13,861 nucleotides of DNA from Bacteroidales bacterium (GTDB lineage: Bacteria; Bacteroidota; Bacteroidia; Bacteroidales; GCA-2748055). The first letter of the stretch is position 1. Each line of letters starts with the position of its first letter. Under the pieces are notes generated by a model that did not search any database, had not been told where the DNA came from, and saw nothing but the letters and a program-made list of their open reading frames with translations. Where the stretch lies: positions 1 to 13,861 of the forward strand of contig JANTFK010000038.1 in assembly GCA_024763595.1 (NCBI GenBank), read 5' to 3'. The translations under genes and the position numbers were made by a program. Below are positions 1 to 8,113 of this stretch, one piece after another.

Positions 1-483
1 AAACAATGGATCACGGGGCAGAAGAAATATGAGTTCCGGAATTACAAGAAGGTGATTGAAAGGGGAGTGGGACTTTGTTCACAACCCTGCATCGGGTTAA
101 AAGACCTGCTGAACGCTCATGGCATTAAAGCCGATCTCTGGGATCTGCAACAACATGTTGTGGTTGGGGCCACGCTGGAAGACGGGACCGGGTACACCCT
201 GGATCCGGATTATGGATATGTGATCCCCGTGGGCATGGGCAGGTTGAAGAGCAATCCAGACCTGGTAAGAGAGGCTTATAAGCACCATGATGATGTTTAC
301 GCCAGTTACCTGAAAGAACATAAACACACAGAAGATATTGTCCGGATGTACACGCAGGACGGCAATCATATTTACCATATGGCAAAGGCTTTTGAGGATT
401 TCTCTTACCTGGCCAGGTGGATCCTCCCCCTGCTGCTTATTTTACCAGCTCTTTTAACTTATATAAAAAGAAGAAAGGCATGA
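1..483 (+). CDS. Transglutaminase-like (Cys-His-Asp) membrane-anchored protein, 5'-truncated
   Basis: The frame is open from base 1, so this is the C-terminal 160 residues of a longer gene; the GTG at 52 is internal rather than a true start. The fragment shows the order expected of a transglutaminase-like papain-fold domain: Cys in GLCSQ (codon 76-78), His in LQQHVVVG (codon 154-156) and Asp in TLDPDYG (codon 202-204). In this superfamily the triad supports protein cross-linking, peptide cleavage or amide hydrolysis; the substrate here is unknown. Near the end a hydrophobic helix (WILPLLLILPALL) is followed by IKRRKA. This predicts a C-terminal membrane anchor with the tail in the cytoplasm and the catalytic domain outside. 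The stop codon overlaps the next start (ATGA at 480-483), which suggests translational coupling to the beta-helix gene. The family call rests on the triad and its spacing; the N-terminal domains cannot be seen. Confidence 0.7.
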   Translation, partial: KQWITGQKKYEFRNYKKVIERGVGLCSQPCIGLKDLLNAHGIKADLWDLQQHVVVGATLEDGTGYTLDPDYGYVIPVGMGRLKSNPDLVREAYKHHDDVYASYLKEHKHTEDIVRMYTQDGNHIYHMAKAFEDFSYLARWILPLLLILPALLTYIKRRKA

Positions 484-2666
484 GGGGATTACGGGTTAAA
501 GCACTTGCCGGCCTTATGGCACTTTTGCCGGGATTCTCCTTCCCGGGTATGGCCAGGGATGCAGGAAGCGGACACCGTACACCGGCTCCGGGTGAGATAG
601 CAGTGAGTAAACCAGGAAGCTATGCCGTGGCGGGTACCACATATATCCTGGTCAATGATATTTCCAGTCCAAAAAGTGCCATCTTCCTGGGAAAAGATGT
701 CACACTTAACCTGAATGGTTACATCCTTACCTATGCTGACGGGGGATACGAACATATTCCAAATTACAGCTTTGAGGAGGGGCTTGATGGCTGGGATATC
801 TCCGGGGCCCCGGGAGCCAGGGTCGAAGATACCAGGGTCCATGTCTTTGTCGGAGATAAGATCCTCCGGCTTCCGGCAGGTGAAGAGATTGTTTCCCCCT
901 ATATTTATTTGCCTGTCCCGGATCGTTCCTATTTTGCCATTTGCGGGGTTATCGCGAGAGAAATGAGGGTGAGCGTCTATGTGGAAGATGAAAAAGGGAC
1001 CCGGGTAAACTGCATCACTGCTTATACCGACAGCACCATGGTAAGCTGTCCCGTGGAGAAACGCTTCCCCAGGCTGGGAGGTGGTTTTGTATTTGCCCAT
1101 ATACCGGAAGCGACGGCCGGCAGGTACCGCATCAGGGTGAAAGCAGAGACCGATTGCCTGATCGATCATGTTGATCTGCGCCCGGCCATGGATGTGGGGA
1201 TAGGGATCGTTGAAAGAACACATCATATGGGTCATAACGATCACCTTTACAACAGGGTTCACAGTGCCTTCTTCGATTACACAGGGGATCTTTCCACGGG
1301 GGCACCAATACCCGGTATCCCTGTTGTTGAGGGGAAGGGCACTGTTACCATTAAGAACGGAACGATCATGAACGGTACCACCGGCGTATTGTCATGGGGT
1401 ATCCAGTCTACAGCAGGGGATGTTACTGTTATCCTGGACAGTGTAAAGATTCTCACCTCGGGTATTAACACATCTGCAGTGGATGTGCCACAGGCCATCA
1501 TAACGAACTGTTATTTTGATGTGAAGAGCCCTTTTATCATCAACCGTCATGGAGCTGAATTTTATGCAGTGGATCTCACAGGCGAAAGCGCTTCTGAAGT
1601 TTCCTTCTCCCGGTTTTTCGGCGGACAGGGTTGCCTCTCTTTCAAAGGGGATCTTACCAGCGTACATCATAACTTCTTTGCCAACCGGCAAACGGTGACC
1701 AACCATTACTCCATTATGGCCATGGGCGATAGTTCCCGGATCTTTGACAACCTGATCCGGCCCGAGACAGGTTCGGGTATTGAAATATATGTACACAGGG
1801 GAATTGAGATCTTCAACAATGAGATCTATACAATGGCTGCACCCCCCACCTGCGAGTACGGACATGAGGAATACAGCACAAACGCTGTCCGGATAGCTGA
1901 TTATGGCGCCAGACCGGGGGATGCCCTGGGATGCTTTGGCAATAAAATATACAACAACAGGATCTATATTACGGGTAGAGATTATTCGGAATATCCCGAC
2001 TACATCCCCATGGCGTATGCAGTTTTTTACAGTGCCGGTGCCGGCGATAATTATATTTACGGGAATGATATTGTCGTGGATGATCAGAGCCCCGGTTCCA
2101 AAAATGAAACATCGGCATTCTATATTGGGGGCAGCGTTACCGGCGGTCAGTTTTATGATAATACCATCACTGCCAATGTGCCGGCTCTCTGGGTGGCTTC
2201 CCGCTATGGCGGAGCCAGCGATACGAAGATCTGTAACAATACCATTATCCGGTCGGCTACGGCAGGTGAGGATTTCAAACCTGTCAGAATGGGATGGGAG
2301 GGGCATCCCGGATGTGTGGCAAAAAATATACAATTCTGTTCAAACCGTGTGATTGGAGCCGGATTTGAGATTGATGCCACTGCGCAGGCGCATAGCTACA
2401 CTGTTTCCTGGACCCTTGAGGTGGAGGTAACAGACCGGAAGGGAGAAACTGTGTCCGGACAGCAGGTCCGGATATTGGATAGAAGCGGGAATGAAGTGGC
2501 CAACAGGCTGACCGGCCTCCATGGTTCCGTAGTGGTAGAGTTACCCGGGTACAGGGTGAATGGTGTATCAATCACCCATTTGTCGCCTTATACCGTGATT
2601 GTCAACAAGAAACAAAAAAAGGTATCCCTGGATACCAACCGTGAAATAACCATTAAAACTTCATGA
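480..2666 (+). CDS. Exported right-handed beta-helix protein with inserted carbohydrate-binding-like module
   Basis: Secreted protein of 728 residues. I chose the ATG at 480 over the one at 417 because it gives a signal peptide (MRGLRVKALAGLMALLPGFSF), overlaps the previous stop as ATGA, and has AAGAAAGG just upstream. Residues about 50-90 form the first helix coils (VTLNLNGYILTY). Residues about 94-236 look like an inserted beta-sandwich of the CBM/galactose-binding type, opening with NYSFEEGLDGW. From about 284 to 640 there are repeated short strands with Asn-rich turns (TIKNGTIMNG, FNNEIY, YNNRIY, YGNDIV, YDNTIT, CNNTII), typical of pectate-lyase-like parallel beta-helices. The last 85 residues resemble an Ig/regulatory-like domain (GETVSGQQVRILD). 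Such proteins are polysaccharide lyases, hydrolases, epimerases or binding proteins; I see no signature that fixes the activity. The sulfatase and GH20 downstream suggest action on a sulfated glycan (inference). It overlaps the sulfatase start by 4 bp. Confidence 0.8.
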   Translation: MRGLRVKALAGLMALLPGFSFPGMARDAGSGHRTPAPGEIAVSKPGSYAVAGTTYILVNDISSPKSAIFLGKDVTLNLNGYILTYADGGYEHIPNYSFEEGLDGWDISGAPGARVEDTRVHVFVGDKILRLPAGEEIVSPYIYLPVPDRSYFAICGVIAREMRVSVYVEDEKGTRVNCITAYTDSTMVSCPVEKRFPRLGGGFVFAHIPEATAGRYRIRVKAETDCLIDHVDLRPAMDVGIGIVERTHHMGHNDHLYNRVHSAFFDYTGDLSTGAPIPGIPVVEGKGTVTIKNGTIMNGTTGVLSWGIQSTAGDVTVILDSVKILTSGINTSAVDVPQAIITNCYFDVKSPFIINRHGAEFYAVDLTGESASEVSFSRFFGGQGCLSFKGDLTSVHHNFFANRQTVTNHYSIMAMGDSSRIFDNLIRPETGSGIEIYVHRGIEIFNNEIYTMAAPPTCEYGHEEYSTNAVRIADYGARPGDALGCFGNKIYNNRIYITGRDYSEYPDYIPMAYAVFYSAGAGDNYIYGNDIVVDDQSPGSKNETSAFYIGGSVTGGQFYDNTITANVPALWVASRYGGASDTKICNNTIIRSATAGEDFKPVRMGWEGHPGCVAKNIQFCSNRVIGAGFEIDATAQAHSYTVSWTLEVEVTDRKGETVSGQQVRILDRSGNEVANRLTGLHGSVVVELPGYRVNGVSITHLSPYTVIVNKKQKKVSLDTNREITIKTS

Positions 2667-4195
2667 TGCGCACAATTGCTATTGTTATTGTTGCTCTCTT
2701 CTTGTCCGGGTGTAGCTCAGATAATAAAGAGCAGGCAGCACCAAAGCCAAATATTATTTTCATCCTGGCAGATGACCTGGGTTACGGAGAACTGGGTTGT
2801 TATGGCCAGGAACTGATCGAAACGCCCAACCTGGACCGACTGGCGGCGGGAGGGATCAGGTTTACGCAACACTATGCGGGGGCTCCGGTTTGTGCACCAT
2901 CCCGCTGTGTACTCCTGACTGGCCTACACAGTGGCCACGCCTATATCCGGAGCAATGACGAGTGGAAAGAAAGGGGAGATGTCTGGAATTATCGTGCCAT
3001 GATAGCCGATTCCACCCTGGAAGGACAACGGCCCCTTCCTTCAGGCACCCCGACCATCGGGAAGTTGTTACAGGCGGCAGGATATAAAACGGGTATGACC
3101 GGTAAATGGGGACTTGGCGCACCCCAAACAGCATCGATCCCGAATCGTATGGGATTTGACCTTTTCTGCGGATACAACTGCCAGAGGCAGGCCCATACTT
3201 ATTACCCCGTGCATCTGTACCTGAATGAAAACCGGCTTCACCTGGATAATGATACAGTAGCCCCCCATGAAAAACTTCCCGTGGATGCTGACCCGCTGAA
3301 TCCGGAGAGTTACAGCAGGTACACCCTGAACGAATATGCGCCTGATGTGATGTTTTCGCAGATGATCAGTTTTATCGAAGCGAACAAGCATGAGCCCTTT
3401 TTCTTTTATTGGGCGTCACCCATTCCTCATCTTCCGCTCCAGACACCCAAAAAGCGGGTGGACCATTATGTTGCAAAGTTCGGAGATGAGAAGCCCTATA
3501 CCGGGGACAGGGGTTACTTCCCGCAGCGCTATCCGCATGCAGCCTATGCAGCCATGATCTCATACCTGGATGACCGGATCGGACAATTGATCAGGAAGTT
3601 AAAGGAGGAGGGATTGTATGAGAATACCCTGATCATTTTTTCGTCCGACAACGGACCCACCTATTCCGGCGGAGTCGATGCTCCCTGGTTTCATTCTGCT
3701 GCCCCTTTTAAATCTGAAGAGGGATATACCAAGGGACATGTTTATGAAGGGGGGATCCGTGTACCTTTGATCGCCAGTTGGCCTGGTAAAATCAAACCCG
3801 GAACATCGTCGGATCTTATTTCAGGTTTTCAGGACCTGCTTCCCACCCTGTGTGAAGTAGCGGGTGCAGAACTTCCTGACACGGTTGACGGGATCAGTTA
3901 CCTGCCTGAACTGTTGGGAGAGGCGGACCAGGTGAAACATCCGTACCTCTACTGGGAATTCCCCGGGTACAATGGACAGCAGGCTGTCAGGATGGATCAG
4001 TGGAAGGCGGTCCGTAAGGATATCCGGGATGGTAATCTTGCCATTGAGTTATACAACCTGGATGAAGATATCCGGGAAACAGAGAATGTGGCTGACCGGC
4101 ATCCGGATATCCTGCAGAAAATGGAAGAGATCTTGAAAAACGAGCATACACCGGCCGAACTGGATTTATTCAGAATGAAGGCACTGGGTGATTAA
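2663..4195 (+). CDS. Sulfatase (S1 family, formylglycine type), predicted lipoprotein
   Basis: A 510-residue sulfatase that hydrolyses sulfate esters, probably on a sugar. The N-terminus has a lipoprotein signal with lipobox LSGC (Cys17). The alkaline-phosphatase-like fold starts at PNIIFILADDLGYG, with metal ligands Asp37 and Asp38. The activation motif CAPSR begins at Cys77, the residue converted to formylglycine in this family, followed by LLTG. GKWGLG and SSDNGPT (Asp329-Asn330, further metal ligands) are also present, so the active site looks complete. It is a Cys-type sulfatase and therefore needs a maturation enzyme (anSME or FGE) that is not encoded here. The start may be either ATG of ATGATG (2663 or 2666); both overlap the previous stop. 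The sub-family and the sulfated position cannot be read reliably; the GH20 gene that follows makes a sulfated HexNAc or adjacent sugar plausible (inference). Confidence 0.93.
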   Translation: MMRTIAIVIVALFLSGCSSDNKEQAAPKPNIIFILADDLGYGELGCYGQELIETPNLDRLAAGGIRFTQHYAGAPVCAPSRCVLLTGLHSGHAYIRSNDEWKERGDVWNYRAMIADSTLEGQRPLPSGTPTIGKLLQAAGYKTGMTGKWGLGAPQTASIPNRMGFDLFCGYNCQRQAHTYYPVHLYLNENRLHLDNDTVAPHEKLPVDADPLNPESYSRYTLNEYAPDVMFSQMISFIEANKHEPFFFYWASPIPHLPLQTPKKRVDHYVAKFGDEKPYTGDRGYFPQRYPHAAYAAMISYLDDRIGQLIRKLKEEGLYENTLIIFSSDNGPTYSGGVDAPWFHSAAPFKSEEGYTKGHVYEGGIRVPLIASWPGKIKPGTSSDLISGFQDLLPTLCEVAGAELPDTVDGISYLPELLGEADQVKHPYLYWEFPGYNGQQAVRMDQWKAVRKDIRDGNLAIELYNLDEDIRETENVADRHPDILQKMEEILKNEHTPAELDLFRMKALGD

Positions 4196-4236
4196 TATAG
4201 CATTAACAGATAGATTAAATTTAAAATCTTGAACGG

Positions 4237-6540
4237 ATGAAACACCTCATTGAACCCTCCCGGCGTTCTGCCCGGGTATTCCGGAACCTGCTGCTTTTGC
4301 TAACTGCCGTGTTATTGTGCTTTTCATGCAATACACCGGTCAGCGATACCGCATCCACACTATTTGATCAGGGTATATACCTGATTCCCTATCCGCAGGA
4401 AGTAGTACCTGGCGGAGCCGATTTTATTCCCGGCGGGGAGGTATCGGTTGTGCTTGATGAAGGTGCTTCTGAGAATGACAGGTTTGCAGCTGATGAGCTG
4501 GCACGGGAGCTGAAGGAGGAGTGGGGTATCAGGGCGGTGATCACCAGTGCGGCTCCGGGTTCCTCACCAGACGTTGCATCAGATTTCCCCGGCACTGCCT
4601 CGGACTCCCAAGGCACTGTCCCGGCCCCTCCCGGGGCTGCGATTATCCTGACACACCAGGGGGTTCCCGCGAAAATTACCGGACTTCCGGAGAAGAAAGC
4701 CCTGCAGGGATATCAGCTGGTAACCGGGGCCGGTCAACTGGTCATACGGGCCAGTGGAGAGTCCGGTCTTTTTTATGGCATCCAGACACTCCTTCAGATC
4801 ATGAAACAGGGTGAACACGGTGCTTTTGTACCCGGGATGGAGATCATCGACTGGCCGGATATTCCACAACGGGCCTGTCACTATGATACCAAGCATCACC
4901 AGGACAGGCGCGATTATGTGGAAAGTTTTATCAGGGACCTGGCCCGGTACAAGATCAATATGCTGGTGTGGGAATGGGAAGATAAGTTCGCCTACCCGAG
5001 CCACCCGGAAATCGGAGCCCCGGGTGCTTTCACCATGGAGGAGATGCAGGAGATCACCCGGTATGCCAGGCAATACCATGTGCAACTGGTACCCCTGGTA
5101 CAGGGACTGGGTCATGTGAGTTTTATCCTGAAATGGCCTCAACACAGTCATCTGCGTGAAATACCGGCCTCCAACTGGGAATTCTGTCCGCTGAAAGAGG
5201 GTAGCTATACATTGCTGTTCGACCTCTGGGATGATGCCATTGAGGCAACACCCGGTTCCGAATATATCCACATCGGTTCCGACGAAACCTATGAGCTGGG
5301 TGCATGTGAACAGTGCCGGAAGAAAGCTGAAGAGATAGGCAGAAGCGGCCTCTATACCCTCTTTATCAACAGGGCAGGCAAGCATGTGCTGGAAAAAGGA
5401 AGGAAACCCATGTGCTGGGAGCGCCCCATGGGCTGGGAGAGAGGCAAATCTCCCGCCAGGGGAATCGAACCCATCAGGGAGTTGGTGCTGACAGAGAGCT
5501 ACAGTTATGAGACAGCAGCATATCAATATGCGACAGAGGCAAAGGAACTGGGATATGAACTTTTCACCTATGATCCCAACCCGGGTGTGGTGCCCCTGAT
5601 GGTTCCCTATATGTTCAGGATCAGGGAGGGTGGAAATAGGGTGCCCGGCAGCCTTGAGAATTCATATAACCATCTCGTTCCCTCCACGCAGTCAGGATAT
5701 TTCGATGGGATGATCAATACCTCCTGGGATGATGCCGGGTTGCATAACCAGGCCTGGATGATGAGTTTTATTAATTCTGCAGAATGGTCATGGAGTGCCG
5801 GGGCCCCCACCCTGGATGAGTTTATCTCCACGTACTTTATGAACTATTACGGGGATAACTCCACTGATATGCGGGAACTTTTCATGCTGCTGAATGAGGC
5901 GGGCTACTTCTATTTTGAATCTTTTGAACGGCGGGTATGGCATTATGGCGATATAGGAAAGACCCATCTGCCGGACCTGCCCCGGGATGACAATGTGGAA
6001 TATGACGTTTACTGGAACAGGGAGTATGCAGCACGGATCGAATCTTCCCGCGAAATGTTGAAAAAGATGGAACGTGCCGGAGAGATCATCGGAACCAACC
6101 TGGAAGCCGGTATCAGGCACAGTTATGACCTGGAACTCTTCTCCACGGTAGTAGATCTGGTACGCCACACCTGTCATACATACCTGGCACTTTCGAATCT
6201 GGAACTGGCCATTAAAGAGGCGCATAACCAACACTATCTGAACCATGCTGCCACCTATGCAGCCTTGGAGAGCGCTGTAAGGATCATTGATGACAACCTT
6301 GCGGAAAGAGAGCAGGTTTACAACAATCTGGTCACTGTCTGGGAGCGGACCAGGCTCCCCAAAGGACTATCCACCGCTGAAAAGGTATTCTTTTTCCGGC
6401 GAGACCGCGCCAGGCACTTTGCCTTTCGCCGGGCCGATATGTCCTACCTGATCTGTGATGAGGAGTTGCTGGGACTGGAGGATTACAGGGAACAACTTTT
6501 GGAATATATGAAGTACTATAAGCAAACCTATAAAATCTGA
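4237..6540 (+). CDS. GH20 beta-N-acetylhexosaminidase-like lipoprotein
   Basis: This 767-residue exported enzyme probably removes terminal beta-linked GlcNAc or GalNAc. A charged N-terminus and hydrophobic stretch (LLLLLTAVLL) end in CFSC, a poor but possible lipobox (Cys31). Residues about 45-195 form the GH20b-like N-terminal domain (IPYPQEVVPG; SGLFYGIQTLLQIM). The catalytic barrel starts near residue 205 (RACHYDTKHHQDR). The substrate-assisted pair is Asp349-Glu350 in HIGSDET, where GH20 usually has HIGGDE; an active-site Trp is likely in NTSWDD (Trp497). A mostly helical region fills 560-767. The N-terminal domain carries a Pro/Gly/Ser-rich insertion of three 7-residue repeats (residues about 115-135), probably a flexible loop. 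It lies 41 bp after the sulfatase and 4 bp before the next gene, fitting sequential desulfation and exo-cleavage. Linkage and sugar specificity are not visible. Confidence 0.88.
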   Translation: MKHLIEPSRRSARVFRNLLLLLTAVLLCFSCNTPVSDTASTLFDQGIYLIPYPQEVVPGGADFIPGGEVSVVLDEGASENDRFAADELARELKEEWGIRAVITSAAPGSSPDVASDFPGTASDSQGTVPAPPGAAIILTHQGVPAKITGLPEKKALQGYQLVTGAGQLVIRASGESGLFYGIQTLLQIMKQGEHGAFVPGMEIIDWPDIPQRACHYDTKHHQDRRDYVESFIRDLARYKINMLVWEWEDKFAYPSHPEIGAPGAFTMEEMQEITRYARQYHVQLVPLVQGLGHVSFILKWPQHSHLREIPASNWEFCPLKEGSYTLLFDLWDDAIEATPGSEYIHIGSDETYELGACEQCRKKAEEIGRSGLYTLFINRAGKHVLEKGRKPMCWERPMGWERGKSPARGIEPIRELVLTESYSYETAAYQYATEAKELGYELFTYDPNPGVVPLMVPYMFRIREGGNRVPGSLENSYNHLVPSTQSGYFDGMINTSWDDAGLHNQAWMMSFINSAEWSWSAGAPTLDEFISTYFMNYYGDNSTDMRELFMLLNEAGYFYFESFERRVWHYGDIGKTHLPDLPRDDNVEYDVYWNREYAARIESSREMLKKMERAGEIIGTNLEAGIRHSYDLELFSTVVDLVRHTCHTYLALSNLELAIKEAHNQHYLNHAATYAALESAVRIIDDNLAEREQVYNNLVTVWERTRLPKGLSTAEKVFFFRRDRARHFAFRRADMSYLICDEELLGLEDYREQLLEYMKYYKQTYKI
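4579..4641 (+). repeat. Three 21-bp in-frame tandem units in the GH20 N-terminal domain
   Basis: Units at 4579-4599, 4600-4620 and 4621-4641 encode SDFPGTA, SDSQGTV and PAPPGAA. The first two are clearly related at both DNA and protein level; the third is diverged. They form a Pro/Gly-rich loop in the GH20b-like domain and do not disturb the reading frame. Confidence 0.6.
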
Positions 6541-6544
6541 AATC

Positions 6545-8086
6545 ATGAAAACAGAGCGTATGAATAAACCGGCAATTTACCTGTTAACAGGGCTAAGGGT
6601 GTTGGTGGGGTGGCATTTTCTTTACGAGGGTATAGCGAAACTGACAACCCCGGAGTGGAGTGCTAAAACATACCTGATGGGATCCAGGTGGATCTTTTCC
6701 GATCTGTTTCATGCCATGGCTGCCTCCCCGGAAATCATGAAGGTGGTAGATTTCCTGAATATCTGGGGGTTGATCCTGATCGGGGTGTCATTGATGCTGG
6801 GATTGCTTGTGCGCTGGTCAGCTGTCGCAGGAGCCCTGTTGCTATTCTTCTATTTTGTTTCCTATCCCTCACTTCCCGGCTACACCCTGGGAACAGTGGT
6901 GGAAGGCAGCTACCTGGTGGTCAATAAGACGCTGATCGAGTTCCTGATGATGCTGGCTTTTTTGGTGCTCCCGGCCGGTTCTTTTTACAGCGTCGACCGC
7001 TGGATAAAGCGGTTGAGGGAAGAAAAGGCCCATGCGCCGGTCCCTGTGGAAGATGAGAAAGCTGTTTCACTGGGAAGACGCGAGTTATTGCGCGACCTGA
7101 TGGGTGTCCCTTTCCTTGGTATATTTGCATATGCGGCCTACAAGCAAAAGAGATGGCAGAGTTTTGAAGAGAAGTTCCTTGCCGGCAATACGGATGCTGT
7201 TACCGGAGCGACGCGCAAATTTTATTACTCCTCGCTGGAGGATCTGAAAGGGGAGGTGCCCAAAGGGAAGATTGGCGACATGGAACTGAGCCGCATGATC
7301 ATGGGTGGTAATCTGATTGGCGGGTGGGCCCATGCACGTGATCTGATCTATGTCTCCAAACTGGTGAAGACTTATCATACGGACGAGCGGGTAATGATGA
7401 CCATGGCACTGGCAGAGAAGTGCGGGATCAATGCCCTGCTCACCAATCCTGTTCTGAGCCGCATTGTCAATAAGTACTGGCATGAGACCGGAGGCAAGAT
7501 GCAGTTTATTTCCGATTGCGGAGGCCAGGATAACCTGCTTGACGGGGTCAGGGTTTCGGAAGAGGCCAATGCAGCTGCCATGTACTGTCATGGGGGTATA
7601 AGCGACCAGTTGGTCCATAACAATAACTTTGATGAGATTGCAAAGGCACTGGAACTGATCCGGAGCTATGGGAAACCGGCCGGTATCGGTGCTCACCGGA
7701 TCGAAACGGTAAAAGCATGTGTGGAGCGGGGGCTTATCCCTGATTTCTGGGTGAAAACCCTGCACCATCACCATTACTGGTCGGCCGAGGTGGATCCGGA
7801 ACAGCGAACGACTGTGGACAAAGGCTATAAAGACAACATGTATTGTTTTAAACCGCAGGATACCATTGACTTTATGAACAACCTGGAACAACCCTGGATC
7901 GCATTCAAAATTCTGGCTGCTGGTGCCATTAAGCCCCAGGATGGATTCCGGTACGCCTTTGAAAAAGGGGCTGACTTTGTCTGTGTGGGCATGTATGACT
8001 TCCAGATTGTTGAGGATGTCAATATTGCCCTGGATGTGCTCGGTTCGGATGGTGTGAAGCAACGCACCCGTCAATGGATGGCATAA
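6545..8086 (+). CDS. DoxX-like membrane module fused to a TIM-barrel (aldo-keto-reductase-like) domain
   Basis: A 513-residue fusion. Residues 1-155 resemble DoxX/DoxD membrane proteins, with four hydrophobic helices near 10-30, 68-89, 92-108 and 130-147, and an early GWHFLYEGIAKL motif. DoxD-type proteins are subunits of thiosulfate:quinone oxidoreductase; DoxX relatives are mostly uncharacterised. After a charged linker, LGRRELLRDL (Arg178-Arg179) and a hydrophobic stretch (186-199) resemble a Tat signal or a fifth membrane helix. Residues about 243-513 form a soluble domain opening with GDMELSRMIMGGNLIGGW and containing AEKCGINALL, which recalls the start of aldo-keto reductases, but the usual Asp/Tyr/Lys/His tetrad context (DTA..YG) is absent. 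A LHHHHYW cluster (His407-410) may bind metal. If the fifth segment spans the membrane, the barrel is periplasmic (inference). The start is 4 bp after the GH20 stop; Met6 is an alternative. Function unknown. Confidence 0.78.
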   Translation: MKTERMNKPAIYLLTGLRVLVGWHFLYEGIAKLTTPEWSAKTYLMGSRWIFSDLFHAMAASPEIMKVVDFLNIWGLILIGVSLMLGLLVRWSAVAGALLLFFYFVSYPSLPGYTLGTVVEGSYLVVNKTLIEFLMMLAFLVLPAGSFYSVDRWIKRLREEKAHAPVPVEDEKAVSLGRRELLRDLMGVPFLGIFAYAAYKQKRWQSFEEKFLAGNTDAVTGATRKFYYSSLEDLKGEVPKGKIGDMELSRMIMGGNLIGGWAHARDLIYVSKLVKTYHTDERVMMTMALAEKCGINALLTNPVLSRIVNKYWHETGGKMQFISDCGGQDNLLDGVRVSEEANAAAMYCHGGISDQLVHNNNFDEIAKALELIRSYGKPAGIGAHRIETVKACVERGLIPDFWVKTLHHHHYWSAEVDPEQRTTVDKGYKDNMYCFKPQDTIDFMNNLEQPWIAFKILAAGAIKPQDGFRYAFEKGADFVCVGMYDFQIVEDVNIALDVLGSDGVKQRTRQWMA

Positions 8087-8098
8087 AATAAACTGACC

Positions 8099-8113
8099 GG
8101 TTACTCTGTAACC
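8099..8113 (-). terminator. Possible terminator hairpin between the convergent operons
   Basis: GGTTAC (8099-8104), loop TCT, GTAACC (8108-8113): a perfect 6-bp inverted repeat, extended by CCGG-like flanks with one bulge. Read on the minus strand it is followed by a T-rich tract (TTTATTTTAT) starting four bases downstream, so it best fits termination of the minus-strand operon, although it overlaps the end of that operon's last gene, including the stop codon. On the plus strand no T-run follows. Confidence 0.35.

Noticed and set aside
417..479. Upstream ATG extending the beta-helix protein by 21 residues
   Set aside because: It overlaps the transmembrane segment of the preceding gene by over 60 bp, places the signal peptide internally, and the ATG at 480 gives a coupled ATGA start with a purine-rich sequence upstream.
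4579..5526. Long open frame antisense to the GH20 gene (315 codons)
   Set aside because: Its translation has no domain pattern and it lies wholly opposite a gene with clear catalytic motifs; similar long antisense frames at 1392-2333 and 7085-8074 are rejected for the same reason.
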